Below, in pieces: positions 33,291 to 41,329 of a DNA stretch of 64,000 nt; position 1 is the first letter of the stretch; every line of letters starts with the position of its first letter. This stretch comes from Chitinophagales bacterium (GTDB lineage Bacteria > Bacteroidota > Bacteroidia > Chitinophagales > BACL12). The position numbers were made by a program, and so were the translations under genes. The notes under the pieces were generated by a model. The model ran no database searches. It worked only from the letters and a program-made list of their open reading frames with translations, and was not told the DNA's origin. The stretch spans positions 248,001 through 312,000 of the forward strand of contig JACJXO010000001.1 of the NCBI GenBank assembly GCA_020636645.1, written 5' to 3'.

Positions 33291-34081
33291 ACGCTCACCC
33301 TGGCTTTGATGTGGGGATGCGGATCGTAGTCCTGCAAGGTAAAATCTTCAAAACGGAACGAAAAAATATCTCTCACATCAGGATTGATCACCATACGGGG
33401 CAGTTTTCTAGGTTCGCGGGAAAGCTGCAACCTTGCTTGTTCAAGATGATCATTATACAGATGCGTATCGCCGAGGGTATGCACAAAATCACCAGGCTGA
33501 TAGCCGGTAACCTGTGCCATCATCATGGTCAGCAAAGCATACGATGCAATATTGAACGGAACACCTAAAAAAGTATCAGCACTGCGCTGGTAAAGTTGGC
33601 AGGAAAGTTTGCCATCTGCCACATAGAACTGAAACAGGAGGTGGCAGGGGGGGAGGGCCATTTTAGGAATATCACCCACATTCCAGGCTGAAACGATCAG
33701 ACGTCTGGAATCAGGGTTCGTTTTTATTTGCTCCACCACCTGTGATATCTGATCTATCACATTCCCTTCGGCGGTTGTCCAGCTGCGCCACTGATGGCCG
33801 TAAACAGGCCCGAGGTTTCCATCTTCATCTGCCCATTCATCCCAGATGCTCACATTGTTATCACGCAGGTAGGCAATATTGGTATTACCCTGCAGAAACC
33901 ACAGCAGTTCATGAATGATGGATCTTACATGAAGCTTCTTGGTGGTGAGCAACGGGAATCCTTCAGACAGGTCAAAGCGCATCTGGTGACCGAAAATACT
34001 GACGGTTCCGGTGCCGGTGCGATCGCTTTTAGCGACACCCTCATCCAGGATCCGGCGCAGCAGATCATGGTATTGTTGCAT
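33287..34081 (-). CDS. thyA: thymidylate synthase
   Basis: A 264-residue enzyme converting dUMP to dTMP with methylene-tetrahydrofolate. The catalytic Cys146 lies in MALPPCHLLFQF, the same number as in E. coli. The phosphate-binding Arg21 region (SDRTGTGT) and the QRSADTFLGVPFNIASYALL segment are intact. It is the first gene of the coupled run thyA-folA-MFS-pepE-DUF1295. Upstream, at 34150-34176, lies the terminator of the porin gene, so thyA has its own promoter in the about 70 bases between, though I see no TAnnTTTG box there. Confidence 0.95.
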   Translation of the reverse strand: MQQYHDLLRRILDEGVAKSDRTGTGTVSIFGHQMRFDLSEGFPLLTTKKLHVRSIIHELLWFLQGNTNIAYLRDNNVSIWDEWADEDGNLGPVYGHQWRSWTTAEGNVIDQISQVVEQIKTNPDSRRLIVSAWNVGDIPKMALPPCHLLFQFYVADGKLSCQLYQRSADTFLGVPFNIASYALLTMMMAQVTGYQPGDFVHTLGDTHLYNDHLEQARLQLSREPRKLPRMVINPDVRDIFSFRFEDFTLQDYDPHPHIKARVSV

Positions 34082-34149
34082 GTTGTAAAATTAGAAGGAA
34101 TGTGTACCAACCACAACAACGCCTGCGGCAGTTTAAACAGTTTACCCAC

Positions 34150-34176
34150 AAAAAAAGGCGACCAACAGGCCGCCTT
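34150..34176 (-). terminator. rho-independent terminator after the AlgE-like porin gene
   Basis: On the minus strand AAGGCG pairs with CGCCTT (stem extended by GCC/GGT with one mismatch), followed by a run of T. It lies 19 bases past the porin stop codon. Confidence 0.72.
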
Positions 34177-34194
34177 GTATTTGCATGAGAATAG

Positions 34195-35505
34195 TTACAG
34201 GAATTTTGGGGTAAACTGGAACTGGAGATAGCTGAAGAATCCCATACCTCCGTCGGTTGCAGGTTGGCCCTTGACCTGCTGCAAGGTAGAAGAACCCAGC
34301 ATGGTGGCAGCCCCGAACTGCAGTTGTGTGGTTTGATCAAAGCGGTAATTCAGCACCCAGTCAACTTCGGTACCGAAGTAAGGATCAGCGGCATTACCCG
34401 GATCGGATACATCATTGATATTGCCTGCACTTGCAAAATAATGGAAGTGCACCCATGTATTCCAGTCATTATTGATCTTGTAAGAGGTGCGCACAAAAAT
34501 ATCCTGCAAACCACCACTGCCAAAAGGACTTGAAGTATAGAAATAATCCATAAATCCATAAAACTTGTGGTTGATACCATAAGTAGGATTAAATGCATGG
34601 TTTACCGGATCAGCTTCCAGACCGTCATTTCCGGATACAATATCAATACCAGGAGTAATGACAAGTTTACCTTCAATTGCTTTCCAGACCAGTTGTGCAT
34701 TCATAAGCCAGGCATTCAGGTCATTTCCGGTGGGGTCTTTGCCTTTTTGCACGTAGTATTCACCTTCCACACTAAGCTGGGGTGAAATGGCATAAGACAA
34801 CCATGTACCAGCATTGATCCTGCCTGTTACCTCGGTAGAATAAGGAATGCCCAGTGAATCGGTTTCAAATTGCTGGAAATCATCTTTAAAAAACAACAAA
34901 GAGCCTTTAAAGGCCTTCCCTTCCCGGTGCAGCCTTACCATTTGAAAAGATTTATAGTAATTCTTTGAAAAATTGCTTCCAAAATTGGCAGGTCCGTCCT
35001 GGTTATAACCTGCACCTGCATGTAAAGACCAGACACCATCTTCCAGAATGAACAATGCGGCATCATGTCTTATACCCTGAGGTGCCCAGTCGAGGTTGCT
35101 CAGTATCCTTCCTCCGTCGTAATTCAGTTCCTGACGGCCGATACGGAGAGCCACCTTATCAATGGCAGCTGTGCTGTCAATGGTTTTCCCTGCCAGGTTC
35201 AACTGTGCGTAGGCCTGATACAGAGAGAAGTTATTGTCTGCTGAGCTGTTAAAGGAATTCTGCCCCCATACATATATATATTGTGGCTGGGCCACCACTT
35301 CTACTCTGTTGGAGGTATAACCCATTTGGAGCCGCACCCTGGTATTGGTGTGGAAGGCCGGTGTTGTTCCGTCAACTGGTAAGGTCTGATAGCCATCACG
35401 AAGCTCCATACGGGGTTTGAACTGCATGGAAATACTTGTTTGCTGAGCCTGTCCGGTTGTGCAAATAAATCCGTAAAGGATCACGAATGCAATGTGAATT
35501 CGCAT
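34195..35505 (-). CDS. alginate-export-family (AlgE-like) outer-membrane porin
   Basis: A 436-residue outer-membrane barrel with a signal peptide (about 1-21, ending in QAQ). The alginate-export family pattern includes FKPRMELRDGYQ (about 29-40), NTRVRLQMGY, LYQAYAQLNL and LRIGRQELNYDGGRILSNLDW (Arg-rich substrate channel region). The last strand ends FSYLQFQFTPKFL. Members of this family in Bacteroidota are widespread and are not all alginate channels; no polysaccharide genes are next to it, so the substrate is open. A -7 box and three TGTAAAC copies lie upstream. Confidence 0.8.
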   Translation of the reverse strand: MRIHIAFVILYGFICTTGQAQQTSISMQFKPRMELRDGYQTLPVDGTTPAFHTNTRVRLQMGYTSNRVEVVAQPQYIYVWGQNSFNSSADNNFSLYQAYAQLNLAGKTIDSTAAIDKVALRIGRQELNYDGGRILSNLDWAPQGIRHDAALFILEDGVWSLHAGAGYNQDGPANFGSNFSKNYYKSFQMVRLHREGKAFKGSLLFFKDDFQQFETDSLGIPYSTEVTGRINAGTWLSYAISPQLSVEGEYYVQKGKDPTGNDLNAWLMNAQLVWKAIEGKLVITPGIDIVSGNDGLEADPVNHAFNPTYGINHKFYGFMDYFYTSSPFGSGGLQDIFVRTSYKINNDWNTWVHFHYFASAGNINDVSDPGNAADPYFGTEVDWVLNYRFDQTTQLQFGAATMLGSSTLQQVKGQPATDGGMGFFSYLQFQFTPKFL

Positions 35506-35527
35506 AGGTATTCAGATTTTGGATTTG

Positions 35528-35535
35528 CAAAACTA
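35528..35535 (-). promoter_or_regulatory. -7 box of the AlgE-like porin promoter
   Basis: The minus strand reads TAGTTTTG, an exact TAnnTTTG match, 22 bases before the porin ATG at 35505. No TTG at -33 is visible; instead TGTAAAC repeats begin about 20 bases further upstream. Confidence 0.48.
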
Positions 35536-35555
35536 TCTGACCTCAGGATAGGTTT

Positions 35556-35594
35556 TGTAAACGTTTTTCAAAACATTGTAAACGACATGTAAAC
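35556..35594. promoter_or_regulatory. three phased TGTAAAC repeats upstream of the porin gene
   Basis: Exact TGTAAAC copies start at 35556, 35577 and 35588, so they are 21 and 11 bases apart, close to whole DNA turns. They lie where an activator would bind relative to the -7 box at 35528-35535. The binding protein is unknown. Confidence 0.42.
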
Positions 35595-35617
35595 AGATCC
35601 AGTCAAATAAGTGGGCT

Positions 35618-37318
35618 CTACCGGAAAAATCGGTTCAGAATTGCAGAAAACACCATTACCAACCCTGTTGCAATGACATTATACCACAGGTATCCTATTT
35701 CTGCAGAAGGCAATGGCCAGCTGTAACGAACGCTGAAGTCCAGGTAAAATATGATACACTGGGTGATGAGGGCCGCTGTAAAAACTGCATGTCCTTTAAC
35801 CCGCTTAAGCAGAAAGGCTGTAAGAAAAATACCGAGTATGGTACCATAGAACAGACTTCCGATGATGTTCACAGCTTCAATAAGATTGTCGAACAAGGAA
35901 GCAACAAGGGCAAAAGTGATAGCCAATGCCCCAAACAAGAGGGTAAATAATCTTGAAGCCAGCACATAATGTTTATCTTCTGCATCACGTTTCAACAATC
36001 TCTTATATATATCTACTGCAAATGTGCCTGCCAGTGCATTGATCTCAGAGGAGGTACTGCTCATACTTGCAGAAAAGATCACTGCAAACAACAGTCCTAT
36101 CAGGCCGATAGGCAGCACCTGCAACACAAATGTCATAAAGATGTAGTCGTGGTCATCGCCGGCATCTGGATCAGCAGTCCTGATAAGCGATCCAACCTGA
36201 TCGCGGGCGCTTTCCTGTGCTTCAATTGACTCTTTCAGCGCAGAGCGTTGCCCGGCTTCCAGATCACCGTTCTCCTGTATGATGGAGATGGCCTTACGTA
36301 CCTCCTGCTGTTGCTTGATATAGGAGGTGTTCCATAGTTCAGCAGACTCCTGCAACTCAGCTGCATAGGCAGGTGTGTTTGCCTGAGTATATGCCTGCTG
36401 ATCGAACCAGACAGGAGGTGTATGTGTCAGGTAAAACACCCATACCATCACTCCTGTCAGGAGAATAAGGAACTGCATCGGAATCTTCATGAGCCCGTTG
36501 AACATGAGTCCAAGCCGGCTCTCTTTCACATCGCGGCCGCCCAGATACCGACCTACCTGGCTCTGATCGCAGCCGAAATAGCTCAGCTGCAGGAAAAGTC
36601 CGCCTATCAATCCGCTCCAGATGGTATATCTGTTTTGCGGATCCCACTTCCAGTCAATGAGCTGCATCCTGCCTGTTACACCGGCTACTTTCAGGCTATT
36701 CAGAACCCCGCCCGCATGATGGAGATGCCAGAGCAGGAAACCAAGCGCTGTGAACAATCCCAGAAAGATGACTGCCATTTGTTGCTTGTGGGTGACCGAT
36801 ACAGCTCTGGTTCCACCCGTAAGCACATACATGGTAACCAGCACACCGATGAACAGAATGGTGGTGTTGAGCGGCCATCCGATCAGCTGCGAAATGATGA
36901 TGCTGGGAGCATAGATGGTTATACCGGCAGCCAGCCCGCGTTGTACCAGAAAAAGTATGGCTGTGAGAGAACGGGTCTTGACATCAAAACGGTCTTCCAG
37001 AAATTCATAAGCTGTATAAACCCTGAGCTTATAGAAGACCGGAATAAAAAACACCGCCACCAGGATCATTGCAAGTGGCAGCCCAAAATAAAACTGAAGA
37101 AATCTCATGCCATCTTCATAAGCCTGACCGGGTGTGGACAGGAAAGTGATGGCCGAAGCCTGTGTAGCCATCACACTCAGGCCGATCTCCCACCAACGGT
37201 TTTCATTATTTCCACGCAGGTAGGCTTCCATGCTGTTGGATCTGCGGGTGCGATAAATGCCATAACCCACAATGAATGCCAGGGTGCACATCAGCACGAT
37301 CCAGTCAACCCAGCTCAT
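35618..37318 (-). CDS. sodium:solute symporter (SSS family)
   Basis: A 566-residue transporter with about 13-14 hydrophobic segments. Family features are GYGIYRTRRSNSMEAYLRGN (after the first segment), MATQASAITFLSTPGQAYEDGM (helix with sodium-site Ser/Thr) and GLLFAVIFSASMSSTSSEINALAGTFAVDIYKR (about 420-452), the core sodium-binding helix. A hydrophilic insert of about 90 residues lies between segments 8 and 9. The start ATG overlaps the stop of a 37-residue membrane peptide (ATGA), which rules out the longer open frame. Substrate unknown; perhaps a product released by the PIG-L enzyme encoded upstream. Confidence 0.88.
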   Translation of the reverse strand: MSWVDWIVLMCTLAFIVGYGIYRTRRSNSMEAYLRGNNENRWWEIGLSVMATQASAITFLSTPGQAYEDGMRFLQFYFGLPLAMILVAVFFIPVFYKLRVYTAYEFLEDRFDVKTRSLTAILFLVQRGLAAGITIYAPSIIISQLIGWPLNTTILFIGVLVTMYVLTGGTRAVSVTHKQQMAVIFLGLFTALGFLLWHLHHAGGVLNSLKVAGVTGRMQLIDWKWDPQNRYTIWSGLIGGLFLQLSYFGCDQSQVGRYLGGRDVKESRLGLMFNGLMKIPMQFLILLTGVMVWVFYLTHTPPVWFDQQAYTQANTPAYAAELQESAELWNTSYIKQQQEVRKAISIIQENGDLEAGQRSALKESIEAQESARDQVGSLIRTADPDAGDDHDYIFMTFVLQVLPIGLIGLLFAVIFSASMSSTSSEINALAGTFAVDIYKRLLKRDAEDKHYVLASRLFTLLFGALAITFALVASLFDNLIEAVNIIGSLFYGTILGIFLTAFLLKRVKGHAVFTAALITQCIIFYLDFSVRYSWPLPSAEIGYLWYNVIATGLVMVFSAILNRFFR

Positions 37319-37428
37319 GAAAACACATTTGTAATACAAGTATATAATATGATCTGCAGAAGCAGAAACAGCAGCAATGCGATGTACCAGCGCCGCCAGT
37401 AAGTTTGTTCCTTTGGATCAATACTCAT
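37315..37428 (-). CDS. 37-residue single-span membrane peptide
   Basis: A small gene found by reading the minus strand between the PIG-L and symporter genes. ATG at 37428 starts MSIDPKEQTYWRRWYIALLL, a hydrophobic helix continues to about residue 30, and TGA ends inside the symporter's ATG (ATGA). Basic residues WRRW sit before the helix, so the N-terminus is likely cytoplasmic. It lies 7 bases after the PIG-L stop. The tight coupling on both sides argues it is real. Small proteins paired with SSS transporters are known elsewhere (for example the YjcH-ActP and YhdT-PanF pairs), but those are larger and not evidently homologous. Function unknown. Confidence 0.68.
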   Translation of the reverse strand: MSIDPKEQTYWRRWYIALLLFLLLQIILYTCITNVFS

Positions 37429-37435
37429 TGACAGC

Positions 37436-39952
37436 TTAATAGGTCATCATGTTAAAAAATAGTTTGTATGCTCCCGGTACTCCGGCCGGCAACTGCCGGA
37501 AAAAACTCAGGCCGGTATAAATGAAGGTACCCTGTCCATAGTCAGTGGTCAGGATCGCTCCGCGTAGCGTTTCTTCGCCGGGATCTGCAAAACCAAGTGG
37601 TGCCTGATAATGATCTGCAGTGGCATCTGCATAATACAAACCCCGTTCCTGGACCCATCCTTCAAAATCGTCTGCTGTGATCTTGTCTGGTGTATTCCAG
37701 ACCGGATGATCAGGCAGAAGAAATTCAGGACTGGCATTTTCATCTGTGGTCCTCCCCCGGGTCAGACTGAATGGATACGGACCCATAGAAGCCCCGTCTG
37801 CATTCCGGCCGAGGGTAAAATTATTGGTAGTGTTGTACTGCACCAGCAATGTACCGCCCTGTTGCACATACTGCAAAAGCAGTGGCTGAGCACTGATCAG
37901 ACGATCTGAAACATTGTAAGCACGCACACCGGTGATGATCGCATCGTATATGGAAAGGTCAGTAACAGCCAGATCATTTACTGACAATGGCTCCACATTT
38001 ACTCCTGCTGCCTGCAGTGATTCCAGAACCAGATCGCCTGCACCTTCTATATATGCATAGCTTCCTTCGGGCACATGCATCAGAAGTACCATGGCAGGTC
38101 TTGAGGCAATATGCGCAATATGTTGTTCGGGCAGATGTTCATATATTATGTCAGTGATCTCCTGCTCATAATCATTACCGTGGCTGTGAAATACAGGTGT
38201 AATGACCCCTTCACTGCCATTGTCTGATGCTGTTACTTGAAAAGTGTACAACGTGTGTTCATTGCCCTGAATCCGGATGGAAGCAGGAGACACACTCCAG
38301 CCGGACGGAATGCGAAGCTTCAGGTCACCTGTGGTTTCAGCATCCAGGCCATCAAGTTTTACATGCACTTCAGAGGGTAATCCCGGTTTGAAGAGGCACA
38401 ATTGTTCTTCCACATGAACATGATATGCAGGCAGCATTTGCACAGGCACATAGTACTCTCCGCGTGCCGGGTCGATCTTCTTTTCAACCAGTTTTCTGGT
38501 AAAGGCAAGTTCTGATTCTCCTAACTGAATACGAAAACGTACCGCCGGCAGATCATCCCATTCAGGCTGACCCCGCCACTTTGCATCTGCTGCCTGGTAG
38601 GTTGTACTATAAGGTCTTTGCAGCCAGTAGGGGGTAGCATTGGCTCCGGGAGTAACTGCTATCCAAAAGGTGTCTCTCACAAAAATATTCGCCGGTAGTT
38701 GTTGTTTTTCTGAACTGATCTGAGCTGCTTTCCCGCGGGGATGCAACATAGGAAACAGGTCGTTTCCATCGCCCGGAAAATAAAGATCCATACCTGTAAC
38801 AGTGGCTGACACACCTGCTGCCGACAAGCATTCGGCAGAGATCTGAATCCTGTCAGTTTCCTTTGCTATCACCACCGGCTCCAGCCATAATCCGACTGAA
38901 GCCGCAATGATGTCTGACAACCGGTTTTGTTTATCTGTCCATTGAGGTGTTCGGTCTTCCGACGGAACGAGGGCATACATCTTCAGCAGATCTGGTAGTG
39001 CCGCCAGAGGATCCTTCATATCGTATTCTTCCAGCATTTTGACCAGTAATGACCGTGTTTCTGTACCGTTGACCATCTTCACCCAGTGTGAATCGGCCTC
39101 AAAAGGATCTGTACTACCGGGCTGCAATTCTCCCTTCAAAAGCCTGAGGTACTCGATCTGTTCTCCTCTGTAAGGAGATACGCCGAACCCCTGACTGCGA
39201 TGCTGGCTGCGGGCTTTCCCTGCCAGTTCTCCGTATGACATGCCAAGTATCGGATCATAGCCACCAACATCTACACCAAAAACCGTTTTGTTATCTACCT
39301 GATCAGGAAGGGTCTTATCCCACCAGGAGGAAGCATTCCAGAACACTCTTTCCACCTTCCATGGTTCGCACCACTTCAGTTGCTCCGGAAATGCCCCGGG
39401 GTCTGCTGCCAGATCAAAAGCTTCGAGTGCCAGCATGGCTGATGCCGTATGATGCCCGTGCCCGGCTCTTTCATCAGGTGGAAACCGCGTAATGATGATA
39501 TCAGGCTGAAACTGTCTGATGACCCAAACCACATCAGAAAGAATGGAATCATGTTGCCACAGAGACAATGATTCCTGTGCACTTTTGGAATAGCCGAAGT
39601 CTATGGCCCGGGTAAAGAACTGCCTGGTACCGTCCACCCGCCGTGCCGCCAGCAATTCCTGGGTGCGCACTACTCCGAGGTCTGCACCCTGTTCATCGCC
39701 GATCAGGTTCTGGCCTCCATCACCACGCGTAAGAGACAAATAGGCTGTTTCAAAGTGTTTCCCTCTTGACAGGAAAGTAAGCAAACGGGTATTCTCATCG
39801 TCAGGATGCGCTGCAATATAGAGCACCCTGGTAGTTTGACTCATTTTTTGCAGAGAAGCATAGATCTCTGACGGATCCATCTGCGCCTGTTGTGCTGATA
39901 GCCCAGCAGACAGTCCGCATAAAAGCAGTGAGGAATATAGTTTAAGATGCAC
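37436..39952 (-). CDS. large secreted PIG-L/LmbE-family deacetylase
   Basis: An 838-residue exported protein with a signal peptide (about 1-20). The PIG-L zinc-dependent N-deacetylase domain covers about 42-300: AAHPDDE (His49, Asp51, Asp52), RGDGGQN and later GHGHHTAS with metal-ligand His. A long beta-rich middle follows (about 400-620). The C-terminal part (about 640-838) looks like a class I glutamine-amidotransferase-type fold (YDAIITGVRAYNVSD, VQQGGTLLVQYNTTNNF). PIG-L enzymes remove acetyl groups from GlcNAc-type sugars and thiols; the substrate here is unknown. It is the first gene of a three-gene coupled run with the peptide and the symporter. Confidence 0.87.
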   Translation of the reverse strand: MHLKLYSSLLLCGLSAGLSAQQAQMDPSEIYASLQKMSQTTRVLYIAAHPDDENTRLLTFLSRGKHFETAYLSLTRGDGGQNLIGDEQGADLGVVRTQELLAARRVDGTRQFFTRAIDFGYSKSAQESLSLWQHDSILSDVVWVIRQFQPDIIITRFPPDERAGHGHHTASAMLALEAFDLAADPGAFPEQLKWCEPWKVERVFWNASSWWDKTLPDQVDNKTVFGVDVGGYDPILGMSYGELAGKARSQHRSQGFGVSPYRGEQIEYLRLLKGELQPGSTDPFEADSHWVKMVNGTETRSLLVKMLEEYDMKDPLAALPDLLKMYALVPSEDRTPQWTDKQNRLSDIIAASVGLWLEPVVIAKETDRIQISAECLSAAGVSATVTGMDLYFPGDGNDLFPMLHPRGKAAQISSEKQQLPANIFVRDTFWIAVTPGANATPYWLQRPYSTTYQAADAKWRGQPEWDDLPAVRFRIQLGESELAFTRKLVEKKIDPARGEYYVPVQMLPAYHVHVEEQLCLFKPGLPSEVHVKLDGLDAETTGDLKLRIPSGWSVSPASIRIQGNEHTLYTFQVTASDNGSEGVITPVFHSHGNDYEQEITDIIYEHLPEQHIAHIASRPAMVLLMHVPEGSYAYIEGAGDLVLESLQAAGVNVEPLSVNDLAVTDLSIYDAIITGVRAYNVSDRLISAQPLLLQYVQQGGTLLVQYNTTNNFTLGRNADGASMGPYPFSLTRGRTTDENASPEFLLPDHPVWNTPDKITADDFEGWVQERGLYYADATADHYQAPLGFADPGEETLRGAILTTDYGQGTFIYTGLSFFRQLPAGVPGAYKLFFNMMTY

Positions 39953-40003
39953 ACCCTAACATTTGGTATGCGGTAAAAATAAGAATACGTGCGGGAAGGG
40001 GTG

Positions 40004-40375
40004 TCAGACAGAAGAGGGGAATCTGAGTGTCATAACGTAATTGATGCCGGGAACGGCTCCCGGAGATCCAATGACCCGACCCTCCAGAGATCGCTTGATG
40101 TAATCTGTAACAGGATTCTTACCACCTGAAATGTCCAGCACATGAATACGATTACCTTCATCTACGGTAAACACAATGACAATATCTTTTGTAGATTCAG
40201 GAACAGTAATACTGTTTCTGGAGGTCGTTTCAGGCAAACTACCTTTCCACTCTTCCTGTTGATCCGGTGGAACACTTTGTATCTGGCTGTTACCCAGGGC
40301 ATACCCTGATAGAAAGCTCAGAAACATGGCCAGGGCCCAGGCAGGATACAGCAAAGTTGTTCTGCGGCGCTTCAT
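40004..40375 (-). CDS. small membrane-anchored protein of unknown function
   Basis: A 123-residue protein with a basic start (MKRRRTT) and one hydrophobic signal-anchor segment (about 9-28). The periplasmic part, about 40-120, holds IVIVFTVDEGNRIHVLDISGG and ends VPGINYVMTLRFPSS, resembling a TonB-C-like or small alpha/beta domain. I do not recognise a family with certainty. ATG 40375 is used; an ATG 13 codons upstream is possible but would bury the anchor. It is 51 bases upstream of the PIG-L gene on the same strand. Confidence 0.6.
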   Translation of the reverse strand: MKRRRTTLLYPAWALAMFLSFLSGYALGNSQIQSVPPDQQEEWKGSLPETTSRNSITVPESTKDIVIVFTVDEGNRIHVLDISGGKNPVTDYIKRSLEGRVIGSPGAVPGINYVMTLRFPSSV

Positions 40376-40518
40376 AGTGGTTTTCTGCTCATGTGAAATT
40401 AACAGTTGATACATTCCAGAACAAGGATTTAACCAAGTTTAACCATATGACGCACAAACGTTAGTAATTGTTACAGCAAGTGCAAAAAAAAAGTCAGTTT
40501 TGGCAACATTCTACTATT

Positions 40519-41307
40519 ATGGAGCTAAACGGTAAGACAGTCTGGATCACAGGAGCCTCTTCGGGCATCGGGGCGGCATTGGCAGTGGCCTTGTCTGTGA
40601 AAGGTTGCAGCCTCATTTTATCAGCAAGGAGGCGGGAGCAGCTGCAGGAAGTTGCCGGTCAGTGCCACACTAAGGCTATGATCGTGGTCATGGATGTATC
40701 TGACCAGAAATCAATTATCGGCGCATGGCAGGAAATACAAGCATCAGGTGGTATGCCTGATATTCTCATCAATAACAGCGGTATCAGCCAGCGTTCTGCT
40801 GCGCTGGAAACACAGATAGAAACCGACAGACGGATCATGGAAGTGAATTACTTCGGTGCTGTAACACTTACTAAATTAGTTGCTCCTTATTTGGTGCAGA
40901 AAGGTTCAGGCATGATCGTCAACATCAGCAGTTTGTCTGGAAAATTCGGTTGGAAGCTGCGCAGTTCCTATGCTGCCAGCAAGTTTGCCCTGCTGGGCTT
41001 CTTTGAGTCACTTCGTGCTGAACTGGAGGGTTCGGGTGTGGAGGTGCTGAATGTTATTCCGGGCCGCATCCGCACCGAAATTGCTCAACATGCAGTCTTA
41101 GGCGATGGAAGCGCCTATGCCAAATCAGACCGTGGTCAGGAAACAGGAATCCCGGTGGAAGTTTGCGCCGGCAAGATCGTTCGGGCGATGAAAAAAAATA
41201 AAAAAGAGATCGTAATAGCACGAATAGACGGTTTGATGATCCACATACGCTACTGGATGCCCTGGCTTTATTACCGGATCGCCGCCAAACGTGATCCGAA
41301 CAAGTAG
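40519..41307 (+). CDS. short-chain dehydrogenase/reductase
   Basis: A 262-residue SDR oxidoreductase. The cofactor motif is TGASSGIG (about 10-17), followed by NNSGIS (NNAG equivalent). The catalytic Ser is in IVNISSLSG, and the Tyr/Lys in SSYAASKFALLGF (YxxxK). The C-terminus carries a hydrophobic stretch (YWMPWLYYRIAAK) like the membrane-associated DHRS7-type SDRs. Substrate unknown. The ATG at 40519 begins exactly at the Rossmann fold; upstream codons in frame start from TTG and are not family-like. A VOC gene follows after 22 bases. Confidence 0.87.
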   Translation: MELNGKTVWITGASSGIGAALAVALSVKGCSLILSARRREQLQEVAGQCHTKAMIVVMDVSDQKSIIGAWQEIQASGGMPDILINNSGISQRSAALETQIETDRRIMEVNYFGAVTLTKLVAPYLVQKGSGMIVNISSLSGKFGWKLRSSYAASKFALLGFFESLRAELEGSGVEVLNVIPGRIRTEIAQHAVLGDGSAYAKSDRGQETGIPVEVCAGKIVRAMKKNKKEIVIARIDGLMIHIRYWMPWLYYRIAAKRDPNK

Positions 41308-41316
41308 GATAGTTGG

Positions 41317-41324
41317 TATTTTTG
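41317..41324 (+). promoter_or_regulatory. possible -7 box before the double-VOC gene
   Basis: TATTTTTG, an exact TAnnTTTG match, ending 5 bases before the ATG at 41330. It could give the VOC gene its own leaderless transcript apart from the SDR gene. Confidence 0.42.
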
Positions 41325-41329
41325 CCGGC

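Noticed and set aside
34195..35505. Alginate secretion locus
   Set aside because: Only the porin resembles AlgE; no alginate polymerase, epimerase or lyase genes are nearby.
36422..37402. A 326-codon plus-strand frame opposite the symporter
   Set aside because: No recognisable domain; it lies opposite clear sodium-symporter helices and the coupled small gene.
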